Assembly: GCF_041146795.1 (NCBI RefSeq)
Contig: NC_135175.1
Coordinates: 33,356,136-33,420,135, forward strand
Source of the DNA: Maylandia zebra
Lineage: Eukaryota > Chordata > Actinopteri > Cichliformes > Cichlidae
Reading direction: 5' to 3'
Length of the DNA stretch: 64,000 nt
Below the pieces are notes generated by a model. That model was not told where the DNA came from. It ran no database searches and saw only the letters and a list, made by a program, of their open reading frames with translations. Shown in pieces: positions 21,901-31,885 of the stretch. The first letter of the stretch is position 1, and every line of letters starts with the position of its first letter. The translations under genes were made by a program, and so were the position numbers.

Positions 21901-24900
21901 CTGAGCTCTACATCACGGAGGGGCGGCCTGAAGATGTGAACACGCAGCATGAGGTGAGGCAGCTTGAGACACCTTCCAAGAACACCCACCAGGACACTCC
22001 AATCAAGTGCCATGAGATCTTTAAAGCCTTACCTGACCAACAAACAGATATCCGAGTCGTTCTGACAAATGGCATCGCTGGAGTTGGGAAGACCTTCTCG
22101 GTTCAGAAGTTCACTCTGGACTGGGCAGAGGGCTTGGAAAACCAAGACATTAATGTGGTGGTTCTGCTCTCATTCAGAGAGCTGAACCTGATACGAGATG
22201 AGCAGTACAGTCTTCTGGAGCTGCTCCACGTTTTCCATCCAACATTAAAGAAGGTCACAGCGGAGAACCTGGATCTCTGTAAACTTTTGCTCATCTTTGA
22301 TGGCCTGGATGAAAGCAGACTTTCACTGGATTTCACCATAACAAAGATCATATCAGATGTCACACAGAAGTCATCAGTCTGTGAGCTGCTGACAAACCTC
22401 ATCGAGGGGAGTCTGCTTCGCTCGGCTCTCATCTGGATAACTTCCAGACCTGCAGCAGCCAATCTGATCCCTTCTAGATATGTCGACAGGGTCACAGAAG
22501 TACGTGGATTCACGGATGAGCAGAAGGAGGAGTACTTCAGGAAGAGACTGAGTGATGAAGAACGGTCCAGTAGAGTCATCTCCCACATCAAGTCATCTAG
22601 GAGCCTCCACATCATGTGTAGAATCCCAGTCTTCTGCTGGATCACCGCTACAGTCCTTGAAGACATGTTGACTACAGAGCAGAGGGAAGAGCTGCCCAAG
22701 ACCCTGACGGATATGTACTCACACTTCCTTCTTGTTCAGATGAAGAGAAAGAAGCACAAATATCATGAGGGACAAGAGATGGCAGAGGAGGTAGCAGAGG
22801 CTGATCGGGAGGTTCTTCTGAAGCTGGGAAGGCTGGCATACAAACATTTGGAGAACGGAAGCATCATGTTCTACCAAGAAGACCTGGAGAAGTGTGGTCT
22901 GGATCCCGATGAGGCCTTGGTGTATTCAGGGGTTTGTACAGAAATCTTCAAAAGAGAGTGTGTGATCTTCGAGAAACCAGTCTACTGCTTTGTTCATCTG
23001 AGCATTCAGGAGTTTCTGGCTGCCGTCTACATGTTTCACTGTTACACTAACAAGGACATAGAGGTGTTGAAGCAATTCCCAGGGACAAAGTGGGACAACA
23101 CAAACAGTGACACATCTCTGGATGTCTTTCTGAGCAGAGTCATGGACAAGTCCCTCAAAAGTAAAAATGGCCACTTGGATCTGTTTGTTCGTTTCCTTCA
23201 TGGCCTCACTCTGGAATCCAACCAGAAAATCTTAGGAAGTCTGCTGGGCAAGGCAGAGATCACTCCAGAAATCATCCAGAGAACCGTTAACAGCCTCAAG
23301 GAGAAGAAAACAAAAATCGCCCCCGACAGAAGCATCAACATCTTCCACTGCCTGATAGAGATGAATGACCTCTCGGTATCTCAGGAGATCCAAGAGTTCC
23401 TGAGGTCAGAAAACAGATCAGAGAAGGAGCTCTCTGAGATCCACTGCTCAGCTCTGGCCTACATGCTGCAGATGTCAGAGGAGGTTCTGGAGGAGCTTGA
23501 CTTGAAGAGGTACAAGACATCACTGGAGGGACGACTGAGATTGATCCCAGCTGTGAGAAACTGCAGAAAGGCTCGGTAAGTCCAGGTGGAAATTTCTTTT
23601 GGAGTCAAACGTAGTATTTGACTCTACCAGTGTATCATTTGGTACCGATATGAAACTAACGGGAGTATGTTCAGTAAGTTCAACTCCATAAAAAGTAGAC
23701 AAAAGCCGTGTCCAAATTCATGGGCTGCATCCTCCTGAGGACCCGGCCTTTGCAGTCTACGTGGGCCAGGTCCTTCGAAGGCCGGGTAGGCCAGAAGTGA
23801 GCGAACTTTAATCTCAGCCAAACCAATTAACTTACGAACTAATAAAACACTGAAAAAAGCCAAACAATAACATTTTTAAATTATCTAAGTAACTTATGTT
23901 TAACCTGAGTAGCGAAAGACCACCCTGGGTTTGAAAACGAGTTTGCTGTTCTCGCCAGCTCTAGTGAGCCTTGAACCCCGGCTAGCTATCGAGCTGGTGG
24001 GTAACAGATGTCTCAGAAAACGTCGGAGCACTTTTACAAATATGTGATATCTTAAAAAACTGAGCAGATATTAGAAGTTTACACAGCGACATTCTCACCT
24101 GAAAATATCTTAAAAGTTTATTTTGTGACCCAGAAAGACTAATAATAAAACTTAGTAACGGCCACCATTGTTGGAAATTGGAATTGGCTGGGCCGCACTA
24201 TGAATTCTGGGATATGGTGGGCCACAAAGGATACACCCAACCCATCCTTCAAATCTGGGGAAAAGGAGGATGGATTTGTCGGCCTCATTTGTCGGAGTCT
24301 ACGACTTTAGACAGCCTTTGTCACATCGCTGTGACGCAATCGGCCAACAAATGCGGCCTCAGGAGGATGCAGCCCATGAATTTGAAGAAGCCCAAAGTCA
24401 CATTAAATGCAGTGGACAATAACATTTTCCTGGAAAAGATGGCCTCTCGATATCTTTGGGGAATCTGATGTGGGAGTGTAGCAGACTGCGGACTGTATGG
24501 GGTCTATAAATGTATTGTAACACATTTTGTTGTATGTGTATTAATGTGTGTGACAGACTCCCTGGCTGTGAGCTCTCAGATACTCACTGTGAAGTCGTGG
24601 CCTCAGCCCTGAAGTCCAGACCCTCCCACCTGGTACATCTGGACCTGAGTGGAAACTACCTGAAAGACCCAGGAATGGAGCTGCTGACTGGTGGACTCAA
24701 AAGTCACAACTGTAAACTAGAGTTTCTGAAGTCAGTTCATACTTTAAATTCAAAAAATAATAATAATTCTTCCCCCAAGTGTTCAGTGATCAGATTTTCA
24801 CAAACATATAATTTAATATCTAATATCTCAATATGTTTATGACTAACGCTAATGACTATAGATGCGTATTTGAATCTACAAAGAGTCTGAACTCGTCTTT

Positions 24901-26346
24901 TCCTGCTGAAGATCGAGCCAAATCCAAATCCAAGCTCATCAATAACATAGTTTGACTCTCAGGCCTGTTTAATAAAAGGTTTGAGATTGTGAACACTAAA
25001 TGTTCTCAACTAGGAGTTTAAACTGTTTTGTTCTGTGTCCAGTTTGAGTTCATGCAGGTTGTCAGAGACCAGCTGTGATTCTCTGGTCCGTGCGCTCATG
25101 TCCAACCCCTCCCATCTGAGAGAGCTCGACCTGAGTGACAATAAGCTGCACGATTCAGGAGTGGAGCTGCTTTGTGTTTTTCTGGAGAGTCCAGATTGTC
25201 GACTGGAGGCTCTGAGGTCAGAGTTTTCTTTTATTCTGGTTTCCTGCTTTTCAGTTGATGGCGGTTTGCAGGATTAGGAAATGTTAACACACTTAAAACC
25301 TAAAATACGATTTGATTGTAAAATATGTTATTTAGGTGATCTTTATTTTTCATTTAGGTTGAGGATCTGCAGATTGTCATCCTACAGTTGTAGTTTTCTG
25401 GTCTCTGCTCTCAAGTCCAACCCCTCATATCTGAGGGAGCTGGACCTGTCTGGAAACAACAAGCTGAAGGATGATGGTGTGGACTACCTGTGTGATTTTC
25501 TGGGCAGTCCAGACTGTAGGCTGGAGATTCTAAAGTCAGTCAACATTTTTCTTTTCCACTTCCTCAGTTTGAATCACTGCATCTATTTGCCTTTATTATT
25601 TTGTTTTTGCGTTGCAGTTTTCTAAACTTCTCTATGTTAAATTTTCTTCTTCTCTGAACACATTATTATCAAACACCTAACTTTGTGAAGTGGGAGTTTG
25701 TTTTTCTAAACCTGTTTTATTTTTTATTCAGACTGTGGGAATGCAGATTGACGAGGTACAGCTGCCATCCTCTGGTCTTAGCGTTGAAGTCGAACCCCTC
25801 CCATTTGAGAGAGCTGGACATGAGCAACAACTACTTGAAGAATTATGACGTGACAGCACTGATTGATCTTCAGAAGAATCCAGACTACAGACTGGAGACG
25901 TTCAGGTCAGTAGGAGGTTGTTATTAATCTGCTTCAGCCTCACCAATCAGCCTGTCATAGAAGTCCCCTCCTCATGATCTCCCCTTTATAGATTCTATGG
26001 CCTTCAGGGCACTTTTCTAAATATTCAACATTAAATTTGTCTTGAGTGAAATCTGCTGAGAAAAAAAGACTTGAATCCATTGAATTCAAATTTATTTATG
26101 TCGCATCAAATCATAACATCAGTCGCCTCAAGGCATTTTATGTTGTATGGTAGCAACCCCTCTGTAATACAAGCATGCAAGTCTTTGAACTCAGCATGCT
26201 TAAGGAAACATGAGCGCTGAGGAAGCTGCTATGCTGCTCATGTGCTGCATCAGTGACTGACAGCTGACTGCGTGAGTCTCTGTAAACACTAACTTATCAC
26301 CTCAATTGTTTCTCTTTTCAGGTGGGAGTCACCGATGCGTAAGTGA
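15961..26346 (+). CDS. Fish-type NLR (FISNA-NACHT-LRR, NLRC3-like), 15 coding exons
   Basis: Exons: 15961-16043, 16892-16996, 17214-17333, 17524-17628, 18928-19032, 19249-19368, 20265-20369, 20587-20706, 21563-21675, 21784-23575, 24557-24730, 25043-25216, 25358-25534, 25732-25905 and 26322-26346. They join without a break to 3492 nt, 1163 residues plus stop. Order: an acidic start [19 protein letters not shown], seven short repeats with an SP-G-SD-L/F-SM-SD core (about 28-288), a linker exon, FISNA (about 340-390), NACHT with Walker A GIAGVGKT (422-429) and Walker [11 protein letters not shown] (493-502), four LRR exons, and a short tail WESPMRK. There is no B30.2 domain. Known: this large fish-specific NLR-C family acts as cytosolic sensors or regulators of innate immunity. 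The ligand cannot be inferred. The ATG choice fits the usual MSD-acidic start; the 21563-21675 exon is called from phase alone. It could be a functional gene or a recent, untested family member. Confidence 0.85.
18200..18580 (+). mobile_element. Non-LTR retrotransposon reverse-transcriptase fragment (L2/CR1/Rex1-like)
   Basis: The plus strand encodes [11 protein letters not shown], then [15 protein letters not shown] and [18 protein letters not shown], the conserved N-terminal part of CR1/L2-group reverse transcriptases. The frame is broken after about 18430, although the AFDT-type region can still be followed in other frames. It lies in the NLR intron between the 17524 and 18928 exons and is absent from the matching place in the duplicated unit near 19990. 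Confidence 0.75.
18575..18865. mobile_element. hAT (Charlie-type) non-autonomous fragment
   Basis: The stretch ends GGCCCGGGGGTTGGGGACCG followed by CTGCT and contains 'cacggaccggcc' near its start and 'cacggactggtaccggtccc' near its end. This is the typical look of hAT-Charlie-like elements whose ends read CAGTGGTCCCCAACC. No coding capacity. It directly abuts the retrotransposon fragment in the NLR intron. Confidence 0.5.
21784..23575 (+). CDS. FISNA-NACHT exon of the NLR gene
   Basis: This single 1792-nt exon enters in phase 1 (split codon, then [12 protein letters not shown]) and leaves in phase 2 (CG, donor gtaag). It holds the fish-specific NACHT-associated domain ([14 protein letters not shown]), Walker A, Walker B, the sensor-like region [27 protein letters not shown], the ARC and winged-helix region ([32 protein letters not shown]) and the start of the LRR linker. 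The usual Cys after GLDE in these proteins is Ser here (GLDESR), from memory of the family. An in-frame ATG upstream at 21765 is in the intron and is not the start. Confidence 0.93.
23713..24384. mobile_element. MITE with 28-bp perfect terminal inverted repeats
   Basis: Positions 23713-23740 and 24357-24384 are exact inverted copies of each other over 28 bp (core ATGGGCTGCATCCTCCTGAGG, cut here to CTGCATCCTCCTGAGG). The roughly 670-bp element has no transposase-like frame. It lies in the NLR intron between the NACHT exon and the first LRR exon. The superfamily is unclear; a clean target-site duplication was not identified. Confidence 0.7.
24557..25905 (+). CDS. Four leucine-rich-repeat exons of the NLR gene
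   Basis: Exons 24557-24730, 25043-25216, 25358-25534 and 25732-25905 are 174, 174, 177 and 174 nt and all phase 2-2, the standard unit of fish NLR LRRs. The first three carry the ribonuclease-inhibitor type pattern (CxLS, LxxALxSxPSxLxxLDLSxN, GxxLL). The third has one extra codon (SGNNKLKD). The fourth is worn: [19 protein letters not shown] lacks the D-GV-LL pattern. Confidence 0.9.
26083..26175 (+). repeat. Dispersed teleost repeat, short copy
   Basis: 'aaatttatttatgtcgc', 'cagtcgcctcaaggca' and 'ttttatgttgtatgg' match the start of the repeat found more fully at 26610-26835, 36741-36905 and 43826-43990. It lies in the last NLR intron. Confidence 0.6.
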
Positions 26347-26609
26347 ACGTATGTCCTCGTGTGCAGAGACGCTCTGATTGTGGCCATATTGTTGGGACGT
26401 AGACATTCATCCAGCAGCGACTGACAGAAGAGTGAGAGGAAGTGTAGATGATTGTCAGCGCTGCAGAGTGGACTGCACCGTTTTCAGAAACCAAACCTTC
26501 TACACAGGCTGCGATACACTGGGATCCTTTCTAAAGCTCCTCCGTTAACCCTCTTTGGAAATCCAGTCTGGGATCAAATCCACCGTTTGTACATTTCTTC
26601 AAAAGAATA

Positions 26610-26835
26610 TTCAAATCAATTTTATTTATATAACACCAAATCGCAACAACAGTTGCCTCATGGTGTTTTATATTGTAAGGTAAAGACCCTACAATAATAC
26701 AAAGAGAACAGAGAAAAACCCCAACGATCAGATGACCCCCTATGAGCAAGCGCTTTGGTGACAGTGGGAAGAAAAACTTACTTTTAACAGGAAGAAACCT
26801 CCAGCAGAACCAGGCTCAGGGAGGGGCGGGGTCCC
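26610..26835 (+). repeat. Dispersed teleost repeat (long copy)
   Basis: Recognisable landmarks in order are 'attttatttatataacacc', 'acagttgcctcatggtg', 'gaccccctatgagcaagcg', 'ttggtgacagtgggaag', 'aggaagaaacctccagcaga' and 'caggctcagggagggg'. I know this as one of the most common interspersed repeats of teleosts. It probably lies in the NLR 3' UTR or just downstream. Confidence 0.75.
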
Positions 26836-27187
26836 CGAACACTGTTTATCTTGGCCTATCTCCCACCAACATATATGACTATATTTGTCAATAAATAAAG
26901 TATTAGCTGCACAAATCCCGCCCAGTAACTCCGGTGCCTTAGTGACTCACTCTCTTCCTGATTGGTGGCATCATTCAAATCCCGCCCAGTAACAGCTGCA
27001 GGTCTCAGGACGACTGGGTGACAGTAGACAGATGATGCGATGATTAGAGATGTGATTTTATAGAACGTGTTTGTTGCTGTTGTTTGCATTTAGCTCTGTG
27101 ATAATGATGGCTGATAAATGTTTACTTATTTCATGGTCTGCGGCCTTTTAAAAACAAAAATCTGATCTGAAAGAACCTTTAACTTTA

Positions 27188-27240
27188 AACAAATTTCCCA
27201 CGCATGGGACTAATAAAGGTTATCTTATCTTATCTTATGT
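27188..27240 (+). repeat. Non-LTR retrotransposon 3' tail with TCTTA microsatellite
   Basis: 'aaatttcccacgcatggg' followed by 'actaataaaggtta' and TCTTATCTTATCTTA is the typical 3' end of fish L2-type elements, which terminate in short tandem repeats. Confidence 0.55.
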
Positions 27241-30165
27241 CAGGTGACTTTGCTGGGATAACAAACTAAAATAAACTTAAAATACCAAATCAGCCCGTCA
27301 CACATCTTGTATGTAGCGTGGTTCAAAACTGACATAACCAGGTCACCTGTCTCAGCTCCGTTAAGGTGGACTGTCCTGTGGTGCTGTGAACTCTGCAGAG
27401 CACTACAATACACAATGTTTACAAACACCAGTATCAGTTTATCAGAAACACCAGTATCTGTACTTTTAAATTTTTTGCCTTTATTGAATAGTGAAGACAG
27501 ACAGAAAGCAGAGAGACACACAACAAACGGCCACAGGTCAGACTTGAACCCAGGCACTGCATCTGTACTTTCACTTTCACTGTTTTTTTACTGTTAAAGC
27601 AAAAAATTATCTGCACTCTCCCACCAGAGTAAATTTATTTTTGCAATAAGAGTTAAAAGTAAACATAATAAGAAAGAAAACAGTAGTAGTAGCAGAAATG
27701 TGCTCACAGTGCTGCAGTATTTAACAGGGCCCACCTGTTATAAATGCCAAAAGCTGGGTGTGTGGAAGCTTGTTCCTGCCACTGAAAAAACTTGTTTTCC
27801 ACATCAGTAAGTCACAATTTCAGTTTATGGTTAGAGTTCAAAGTGTTTTTGTTGTCAGTTTATAATTTTCTCAGTGTTTCGAGTCTGAGCCCAACCTGAA
27901 CTGTAATTTCAAGTTTGATAATAACCTGAAAATTTGACTTACAGATGGAAAAAAGGGAGGAAACATGCATCGTTTTTGTTGATATTGTTGTTGTTTTGTC
28001 TTTCACTGATGTTAAATAACCGTTACCACAGTCACCTACTGACTGTGTTTTATTGTATTACCTCTGACAACCTGTTTTGTGTCTCTTTGTTTCTTGATGC
28101 TCGTTTGTGCCTTCAATATAAAAATGTTAAAATACACGACACAGCCCAGACTCAATAACCCTCATCCACAAATACATTTTTCTAGACGATCAAATTCAGA
28201 TTAATAGTGCTCCAATGGGACTACACATAGAAAACAGCAGAAAAATGTGCATGGACGTTTAAAAAACCCAACATCAGTAAAGAAAGAACATCTGGTTGCT
28301 GTAGTTGGGTTTGGCTGCAAGATAAATATGTTTTCATTAGATTTAAAGCCATTTTTGATAACATGCATTATTATTGCTGTAAAAATGTGCACAAACAGTC
28401 ACGAGCAGCTGCTGGATGGAGGAAAATATTATGAACTCTACCTGATTAACATCTAACCGAAAGAAGAAATTTTTTTTCAAAAGCTGCCTACTTTGGCTTC
28501 ACCTGCTGTGGGGATGCCAACAGCTCGTCTCCTGTCATCTTTCACCAACATGGTGCTACAGACTAAAGTTAGAAACACAGCTTGCATCAGAAGATGCTTG
28601 ACCAGTAGCAGAGGCAGCTAGTCCTGTTTGCTGAGGTGATGGAGGAATGAGCCAGTCGAGCTCCAGGTGTCACACGAGGCCTCCGTAAACAGGCTGTTAA
28701 AAGCTGTTTTTAAAATGGGAAACAACCTTTTTTATGTGAATGCAGCCAAATGTCGACTTTATATTTATCTTTGTAGTTTTTACAGCATTTAAGTGCAAAG
28801 CATAAATGTATGTTTACACTACACCTGTCATTTGAATAAAAAATAATTTCACAGAACGTGAACCTCAGGAGCGTTTTATTGTGAAAGATGCAATATTTAG
28901 CTTATGTCAACTGAGATGAGATTTGTCGTTTGTTGGCTTTTTGTCTGCTTGTTGCTCTCAATTAATTTTTTTTATTAAAGAAATGTTTTTAAAAACTTGC
29001 AAAATAAAAAAACTGTGACACATGAAGCACCTTGTAAACCCCCTTCAGTATAAAAACTCATCCACACTCACTTTCCAGGGTAAAAATGTGAACAGAAAAC
29101 AGCAGCGCTAAGAATCAGTGGCATTTCCCTTTAATGCAATGTTGCAGGCAAAAAATGAAATCACCACAGCAAAGAACAAAAATGCAAAAAAATTAACACA
29201 GCAAACCTGCGATTTCACTGCATTTCAATTAAAAAGAAGAAAAACTAAAACGCTTCATAACACAGCTCGTTGCATCTCTTTTCAGTGTTATGCAGCAAAC
29301 TCAGTTCATATTCGAATGATTTTCACCTCCTGTAAGATAAAACGTACAGTTATGACAGGATGAGTTTAAAATAACATTTGAAAGGTTTCGGCTCCTGCAA
29401 CGAGTGAGCTCTGTGGCAATTTAATTACACACGGCCGGCTCTTTAAAAGCCACATTTTAGCCTCGAAAAGAGTTTTATGCTTGATTTAGTGTTGATGCAT
29501 ATTTCAGTACAAACTTCACAAACGCAGTTAAGACTGTAACATTTCATTGGTTTCCAATGTGTGGCCAGAGTCCACTAAAAGAGTCCTACATTGAGTATTC
29601 AGGGACCATTAATGCTAATTATCTGTATTCCTGTTACACAAAGTTATGTGTATTTTAAAGTTTTTTGGGTCTTTTTAAATATTTGTAGCTTTTTCACCTT
29701 GGAAAGCTCCTTCAGAAAAGGTATAACACATACTCAACGAAAAAGGCAAATGAACAGCTTTGAATCTGTCTTCTGTCGTAACTTCTTGAGGTCAGCTGAC
29801 CAGTGTTTTTGGCAGCAATAAACATGACAGTTTACTTATTTTAATTTAAGACATGTTTTATTTTAATTAAGTTTAAAACTTTTTTATTTAATGTAAAATT
29901 ATATTTTGTTTTAATTTACTTTGAAATTCTTCAGTTGCTGAATGGGCTGCATAGTTTTCATAAATAGCTATAATTGTACCAGATGGTTGCATTCAGTTAA
30001 GTTGGACTAGACTGTAATACAAACCGTTCAGTTTGTCAACAATAAAACTGACTGAAATGAGAGAAAGACTGAGTGTGAGACTTTGTTATTAGATAAAATG
30101 AATATTGATAAAGTTTACCTTTATGGACAGAATCTGAATATCGCAAAATATTTTAAAAAATTGCA

Positions 30166-30235
30166 ATAATATCGTATCGTGCGTTAAGTATTGTGATAAT
30201 ATCGTATCGTGGGATGTATGGTGATTCCCACCTCT
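30166..30235. repeat. ATATCGTATCGTG-type repeat fragment
   Basis: Two copies of AATATCGTATCGTG lie about 30 bp apart, followed by 'gtgattcccacctct'. This pattern is familiar from fish interspersed repeats; the family is not identified. Confidence 0.4.
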
Positions 30236-30552
30236 ATTATATGGACGCCTGTGCTGATTCTGACCGTTTCCTGGACGTTTTTCTTTGAGACAAGTTTTTT
30301 GTCCCGTTTCATCAACTACGATTATCCTTAATTGAAAATAAAGGAAGGGAATTCAAATAAATCTTAGACACTTCTACTTAAACAGTAACATGTTTGGTCA
30401 TTAACTGCACACACACAAAAAAGGTTTTCTAACTGTTAGGGGAAAAGTTTTTCTGCCCAAAGTTCAGTTCAGATGCATAAAATGTGGGATTTGACCCTGA
30501 CGTCTGTGAGCCGCTTCACTCGAACACGAAGCTAAACGGTGAGTCTGGAGCG

Positions 30553-31662
30553 TCAGAAGTCGGAGTCGTCTGTCGCCGAGTTATCAGCACCGGCGGAGAC
30601 TTCAAAAGTCTGCAGGCGGCTTTCATTAGCCTTCTGCTCAGTCATCTTCTTCTTGTTGTGGTTTCTGATGTGCACGCTCAGACCGCGCTCAGTCATTTCG
30701 TAGATCTGACACTTGGCGCAGTAGTACGGCGACACCCCGACGTGCCGGAACTGGTCGGCGAGGTACGACACGAGCGTCTTGAAGCCTTTGTTGCAGATGT
30801 CACAGCGTGGGATAACACCTGGATGCTCCTTCTCCAGGTGCTTCTTCAGGCCCCACCTGGACCCTTTGAACCCCTTCTTCTCCTCCGTGCCGGCTTCCTC
30901 CTCGGCTGCGCAGAGGCGGCAGACGAACACGGCGTCCTGGTTGGCGTGGCGCCTCGTGTGCGCGTCGAGCTCGATCTGAGTGCGGAGTGACTGCTGGCAG
31001 GAGTTGCAGAAGAACGTCTTCTTCCCCTCCATGTGGTGCATCTGCTTTAAATGCACCGCCAGCCCAGACGCCCTCTTGAAAAGCTTACCGGGCGGCGGGC
31101 ACATCGTGCACACCAGTTTCTTACCTGAGCCCGAGTTCATCTCCATCACATCGCTGTAATCCTCTCCCAGCGCCAGCACGCTCGTATTGCTCACCGTGAA
31201 CTCTTCGCTTTTGATCTCCTCTTCCTCGGTTACCAACCTCCTCTTCTGGCTCACCTGAGGTCGCAACCTCGCCGGTCTAGACGGCAGCAGAGCTCCGGGG
31301 TTCTCGCTGACCACCGGAGTTTTAACAATCGGCTCTTTCGCTGGGAGCGACCGATCTACGGACATCGTGAACTGGTAACTCTCCCCCTCCTCTTCAGGGT
31401 TTGAATACTCGATGACGTAGACGCCGTCATCGTCATCCTCTCCCACGACCTCGTCCTCTGCAGGCAGCGAGCACTCCACCTCGTAGAACACCTTCCCGTC
31501 AACGTGTGACTCCTCTTCAGCGATGTGAGTGTCGTCTATTCTCACGACTGTTATCTGGTCCATCCCACCGGCGCCATCCCAGTTTTTGTTTCCGGCCATG
31601 ACCGAGGATGATGATGCTTTTCCTGCACCTCCGCTTTGAACGGTCGACTGCTTGGAAGCCGT
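30553..31662 (-). CDS. Unassigned C2H2 zinc-finger protein, last exon
   Basis: The minus-strand exon starts after a clear acceptor (ctcctttcag) at 31663. It runs to TGA at 30555-30553. The first good ATG is at 31599 (MAGNKNWDGAGG), giving 348 residues. If an upstream exon is coding, translation could cross the splice site in phase 0 (TASKQSTVQ). The N-terminal half is acidic and without known domains (AEEESHVDGKVFYEVE, GEDDDDGVYVIEY). The C-terminal half has about five C2H2-like fingers: CTMC..HLKQMHH, CNSC..HTRRH, CRLC (long insert)..HLEKEH, CDIC..RH and CAKC..HIRNH. Two fingers have non-standard loops. Probably a nuclear DNA-binding protein; the family is not recognised. No repeat-like decay is seen, so it is likely functional. 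Confidence 0.75.
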   Translation of the reverse strand, partial: TASKQSTVQSGGAGKASSSSVMAGNKNWDGAGGMDQITVVRIDDTHIAEEESHVDGKVFYEVECSLPAEDEVVGEDDDDGVYVIEYSNPEEEGESYQFTMSVDRSLPAKEPIVKTPVVSENPGALLPSRPARLRPQVSQKRRLVTEEEEIKSEEFTVSNTSVLALGEDYSDVMEMNSGSGKKLVCTMCPPPGKLFKRASGLAVHLKQMHHMEGKKTFFCNSCQQSLRTQIELDAHTRRHANQDAVFVCRLCAAEEEAGTEEKKGFKGSRWGLKKHLEKEHPGVIPRCDICNKGFKTLVSYLADQFRHVGVSPYYCAKCQIYEMTERGLSVHIRNHNKKKMTEQKANESRLQTFEVSAGADNSATDDSDF

Positions 31663-31783
31663 CTGAAAGGAGAAAAATGTATTACATACGCAGCAAACAG
31701 ATAAAATACTACAGAATGAAGGCATAAAAAGTCTTTCTGAGATATATCAATAAATCAATACCATATACACAGTATTTCCTGAC

Positions 31784-31885
31784 AGTAAATATTGGTTTGT
31801 GACTGGCGTCCTCGTTCTGCTCGGCGTGGCAGCTCATGAAACAATCCTCCACCTGCATCACATCCTGGTTAGAGAGCAGCTCCAT
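31784..31885 (-). CDS. Possible upstream coding exon of the zinc-finger gene
   Basis: On the minus strand, after an acceptor-like tract (ttctgctctttgag), 34 codons from ATG at 31885 read MELLSNQDVMQVEDC and on to SHKPIFT. They would splice in phase 0 to the 31662 acceptor. The donor (ACT, then gtcagg) is weak. If used, the protein would start here and be longer than 348 residues. Confidence 0.3.

Larger units (their letters stand above)
26347..30552. other. NLR 3' flank and intergenic DNA
   Basis: The first few hundred bases are probably NLR 3' UTR; AATAAA near 26892-26897 could serve as poly(A) signal. Apart from the listed repeats, the stretch is AT-rich with short open frames that show no family resemblance. 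I saw no exon-like coding. Confidence 0.5.

Noticed and set aside
22103-22699. 198-codon antisense frame inside the NACHT exon
   Set aside because: It is a shadow of the conserved sense frame, with no family resemblance and no splice context.
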